DNA of 7,883 nucleotides from JBEIUO01 sp964549785. Its GTDB lineage: Bacteria; Planctomycetota; Phycisphaerae; Phycisphaerales; UBA1924. The stretch covers positions 1-7,883 of the forward strand of contig CAZJXA010000157.1 of assembly GCA_964549785.1 (NCBI GenBank). Reading direction: 5' to 3'. Shown here in pieces: positions 6,680-7,883 of the stretch. Position 1 is the first letter of the stretch; each line of letters starts with the position of its first letter. The position numbers and the translations under genes were made by a program. A model generated the notes under the pieces. It searched no databases. It was not told the DNA's origin and saw only the letters and a list, made by a program, of their open reading frames with translations.

Positions 6680-7233
6680 GGCACGCGTGGATCCCGGCCT
6701 TGGAGGACCGTTTGGGTCTGGTTCTCGCGGAATGCCCGCAGCCGAGCCCGAATCGCGGGCCTCGTTGCCGAGACGATCGCGGCGGCGAGCAGTGCCGCGT
6801 TGATGGCCCCGGCCTTGCCGATCGCGAGCGTCCCCACGGGCACACCGGCCGGCATCTGCACGATCGAAAGGAGCGAGTCCATGCCCTTGAGCGTGTGTGA
6901 CTCGATTGGGACGCCCAAGATGGGGATGATGCATTTGGACGCCGCCATGCCGGGGAGGTGGGCGGCCCCGCCCGCACCGGCGATGATGACCTCCACGCCG
7001 CGAGCCTCGGCTGTGGAGGCGTACTCAAACAGCCAATCGGGCGTGCGGTGGGCGGAGACGACGTTGACTTCGTTGGGAATGCCCAAGGAATCGAGCGTCG
7101 CGGCGGCGTGCTGCATGGTTTCCCAGTCGGACCGTGAGCCCATGATGACCCCCACCAATACGCCCCGCAAGACGCCCGATGGTGCACCCGAATGGGTCGG
7201 CGTGGGAGTGGGTTCTGGGGTTGAGTGGGGCAT
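6676..7233 (-). CDS. purE: N5-carboxyaminoimidazole ribonucleotide mutase (class I PurE)
   Basis: PurE moves the carboxylate of N5-CAIR to carbon 4 to make CAIR, in the cytosol, directly after PurK. Conserved class I motifs are VIMGSRSDWETM (29-40), VVSAHRTPDWL (58-68, with the catalytic His62), GAGGAAHLPGM (86-96, His92), LGVPIES (106-112) and SIVQMPAGVPVGTLAIGKAG (123-142). From ATG 7233 it has 185 residues; E. coli PurE has about 169. The extra length is a Pro/Thr-rich N-terminal extension (TPEPTPTPTH), probably disordered. No good Shine-Dalgarno sequence precedes 7233, but the next in-frame ATG (residue 31) would cut into the first beta strand, so 7233 is preferred; a non-ATG start near residues 21-25 remains possible. 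Co-occurrence with purK and lack of carboxylase-type features support the mutase rather than an AIR carboxylase. The promoter should lie in 7234-7382, shared with the divergent small gene. No purine operator or riboswitch was recognised. Confidence 0.96.
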   Translation of the reverse strand: MPHSTPEPTPTPTHSGAPSGVLRGVLVGVIMGSRSDWETMQHAAATLDSLGIPNEVNVVSAHRTPDWLFEYASTAEARGVEVIIAGAGGAAHLPGMAASKCIIPILGVPIESHTLKGMDSLLSIVQMPAGVPVGTLAIGKAGAINAALLAAAIVSATRPAIRARLRAFRENQTQTVLQGRDPRVP

Positions 7234-7382
7234 AACGACGGCGATCGCTAGCGACTTTCCTTCGCGTTTGGTGCGAACCTGCGGAACAGTGTAAACCGGT
7301 TCGTCGCCGGCTGTTCTTGGGGCGGCACCGAGCCTTTGGTTGAAGCCGCCCTCAGCACCCCAACACCTACACTGACCCTGCG

Positions 7383-7601
7383 ATGACGGAGATGATCGTA
7401 ATCTGCGTGCTGGTGGTGGTGGTGGGCATTCCGTTCACGCTGTGGTGGTGGAAATTGGCGGACCGATGGGCGGACGCCGAGCACAAACGCTTTGCAACCA
7501 CCACCACCGATGTCCGCGAAAAGATCGTCGTGCGGACTCCGGATCGGCACGCTGGGCCCGATGCGACGACGGCAGCACCTTCTTCGTTGCGAAAACCCTG
7601 A
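7383..7601 (+). CDS. Small predicted single-span membrane protein, function unknown
   Basis: 72 residues that I do not recognise. After MTE, residues 4-23 form a hydrophobic helix (MIVICVLVVVVGIPFTLWWW) ending in three tryptophans, as expected at a membrane interface. A charged amphipathic stretch follows (KLADRWADAEHKRF) and then a polar tail rich in Thr, Ala and Arg. The positive charges after the helix suggest N-terminus out, C-terminus in. It diverges from purE with 149 bases between the start codons. No Shine-Dalgarno sequence is seen before ATG 7383; ATG 7392 (residue 4) is an alternative start. The run of GTG/GTT codons is partly low-complexity DNA, so this may be a chance frame, but a clean membrane segment at the very start favours a real gene. 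Confidence 0.5.
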   Translation: MTEMIVICVLVVVVGIPFTLWWWKLADRWADAEHKRFATTTTDVREKIVVRTPDRHAGPDATTAAPSSLRKP

Positions 7602-7684
7602 ACGTGGATTCTTGAACACAAATTGGTGCAGGGCCGCCGCCAGCGGTGCGTCGGTGGCGGTGTCGGGGGAGGATGGGCCGACGA

Positions 7685-7823
7685 GGCAAGGTGCGCAAAC
7701 GCGGGCAAGGTGCGCAAACGCGGGCAAGGTGCGCGATCGGGCAAGGTGCGCAACTTCGGGGAAGCCTTTGCGCACCTTGATTTTGGGGTGTTTTCTGCTT
7801 GGGAATTGGGCAAGGTGCGCAAA
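7685..7823. repeat. Short repeat cluster, core GGCAAGGTGCGCAAA, five direct copies and one inverted
   Basis: Direct copies start at 7685, 7704, 7723, 7740 and 7809. The first two are identical 19-base units (GGCAAGGTGCGCAAACGCG) in tandem; the third diverges after GGTGCGC and the fourth after GCGCAA. An inverted copy lies at 7767-7779 (TTTGCGCACCTTG). Each core contains the palindrome TGCGCA. Spacings between direct starts are 19, 19, 17 and 69 bases. The cluster lies after the small membrane gene and before the right window edge. It could be a set of binding sites for a regulator of the next gene, iteron-like sites, or a local tandem expansion; the sequence does not decide. Confidence 0.85.
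7742..7796 (+). terminator. Hairpin from opposed repeat copies followed by T-rich DNA
   Basis: CAAGGTGCGCAA (7742-7753) pairs perfectly with TTGCGCACCTTG (7768-7779). Inside, CTTC (7754-7757) pairs with GAAG (7761-7764), leaving a 3-base loop and a 3-base bulge. ATTTTGGGGTGTTTT follows at 7780-7794. It could terminate the small plus-strand gene 140 bases upstream, though the T tract is interrupted by G's. Confidence 0.4.
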
Positions 7824-7877
7824 TGTTCGGAGATGTGTGTGTACACCCGTTGGGGCTTATTCGACGTGTTATTGGAC

Positions 7878-7882
7878 GGAGG
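7878..7882 (+). promoter_or_regulatory. Possible ribosome binding site of a gene starting beyond the right edge
   Basis: GGAGG lies one base from the window end, where a start codon about 5-9 bases further would fall outside. The DNA just before it (about 7856-7873) is more AT-rich than its surroundings. This is weak evidence that a plus-strand gene begins immediately after the window. Confidence 0.2.
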
Positions 7883-7883
7883 C

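Noticed and set aside
6680..6934. Upstream ATG extension of purK by 85 residues
   Set aside because: It lies entirely inside purE in another frame; the ATGA overlap at 6676-6679 and the conserved PurK N-terminus support the shorter protein.
5810..7294. 494-codon open frame on the plus strand opposite purE/purK
   Set aside because: It lies antisense to two clearly conserved enzymes, and its Arg/Glu/Gly/Pro-rich translation matches no family. High G+C opens such frames by chance.
7248..7775. 175-codon minus-strand frame near the right edge
   Set aside because: Its N-terminal part is translation of the TGCGCA repeats (repeated AHLAR/RTLP-like segments), and it overlaps the small plus-strand gene antisense.
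7685..7823. CRISPR array
   Set aside because: Units are 13-19 bases, nearly contiguous with no unique spacers of typical length, one copy is inverted, and no cas gene is present.

Overview
The window most likely comes from a member of the Planctomycetota, probably Phycisphaerae-like. This is inferred from its high G+C content, from a secreted protein ending in the Asp-rich 'GC-type dockerin' tail common in that group, and from the remains of a second such tail just upstream. No rRNA, tRNA, CRISPR array or intact mobile element was seen.

Layout: (1) 1-836, plus strand: the 3' part of a class I fructose-bisphosphate aldolase (FbaB/DhnA type), cut by the left window edge. (2) 837-1549: about 700 bases with no recognisable gene; its right part is rich in GC hairpins. 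(3) 1550-1744: a decayed end of a secreted GC-type dockerin protein with an in-frame TAG, followed by a terminator-like hairpin. (4) 1920-3212: an intact secreted protein with a signal peptide, three CHRD domains and a dockerin-like C-terminus, closed by a long hairpin at 3260-3322. (5) 3376-5550: polyphosphate kinase (ppk1). (6) 5525-7233, minus strand: the purine operon purE-purK, coupled by an ATGA overlap; purK meets ppk1 tail to tail with a 26-bp overlap. (7) 7383-7601, plus strand: a small single-span membrane protein of unknown function, divergent from purE. (8) 7685-7823: a short repeat cluster built on GGCAAGGTGCGCAAA, with one copy inverted to form a hairpin, lying upstream of whatever gene starts beyond the right edge.

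Most of the window is core metabolism: glycolysis or gluconeogenesis, polyphosphate storage and de novo purine synthesis. PurK and PurE act in sequence (AIR to N5-CAIR to CAIR). I see no sequence evidence that the other genes share a pathway. No clear new multi-gene system is visible. The parts most worth a second look are the CHRD/dockerin protein with its decayed neighbour, and the TGCGCA-centred repeat cluster at the right end.
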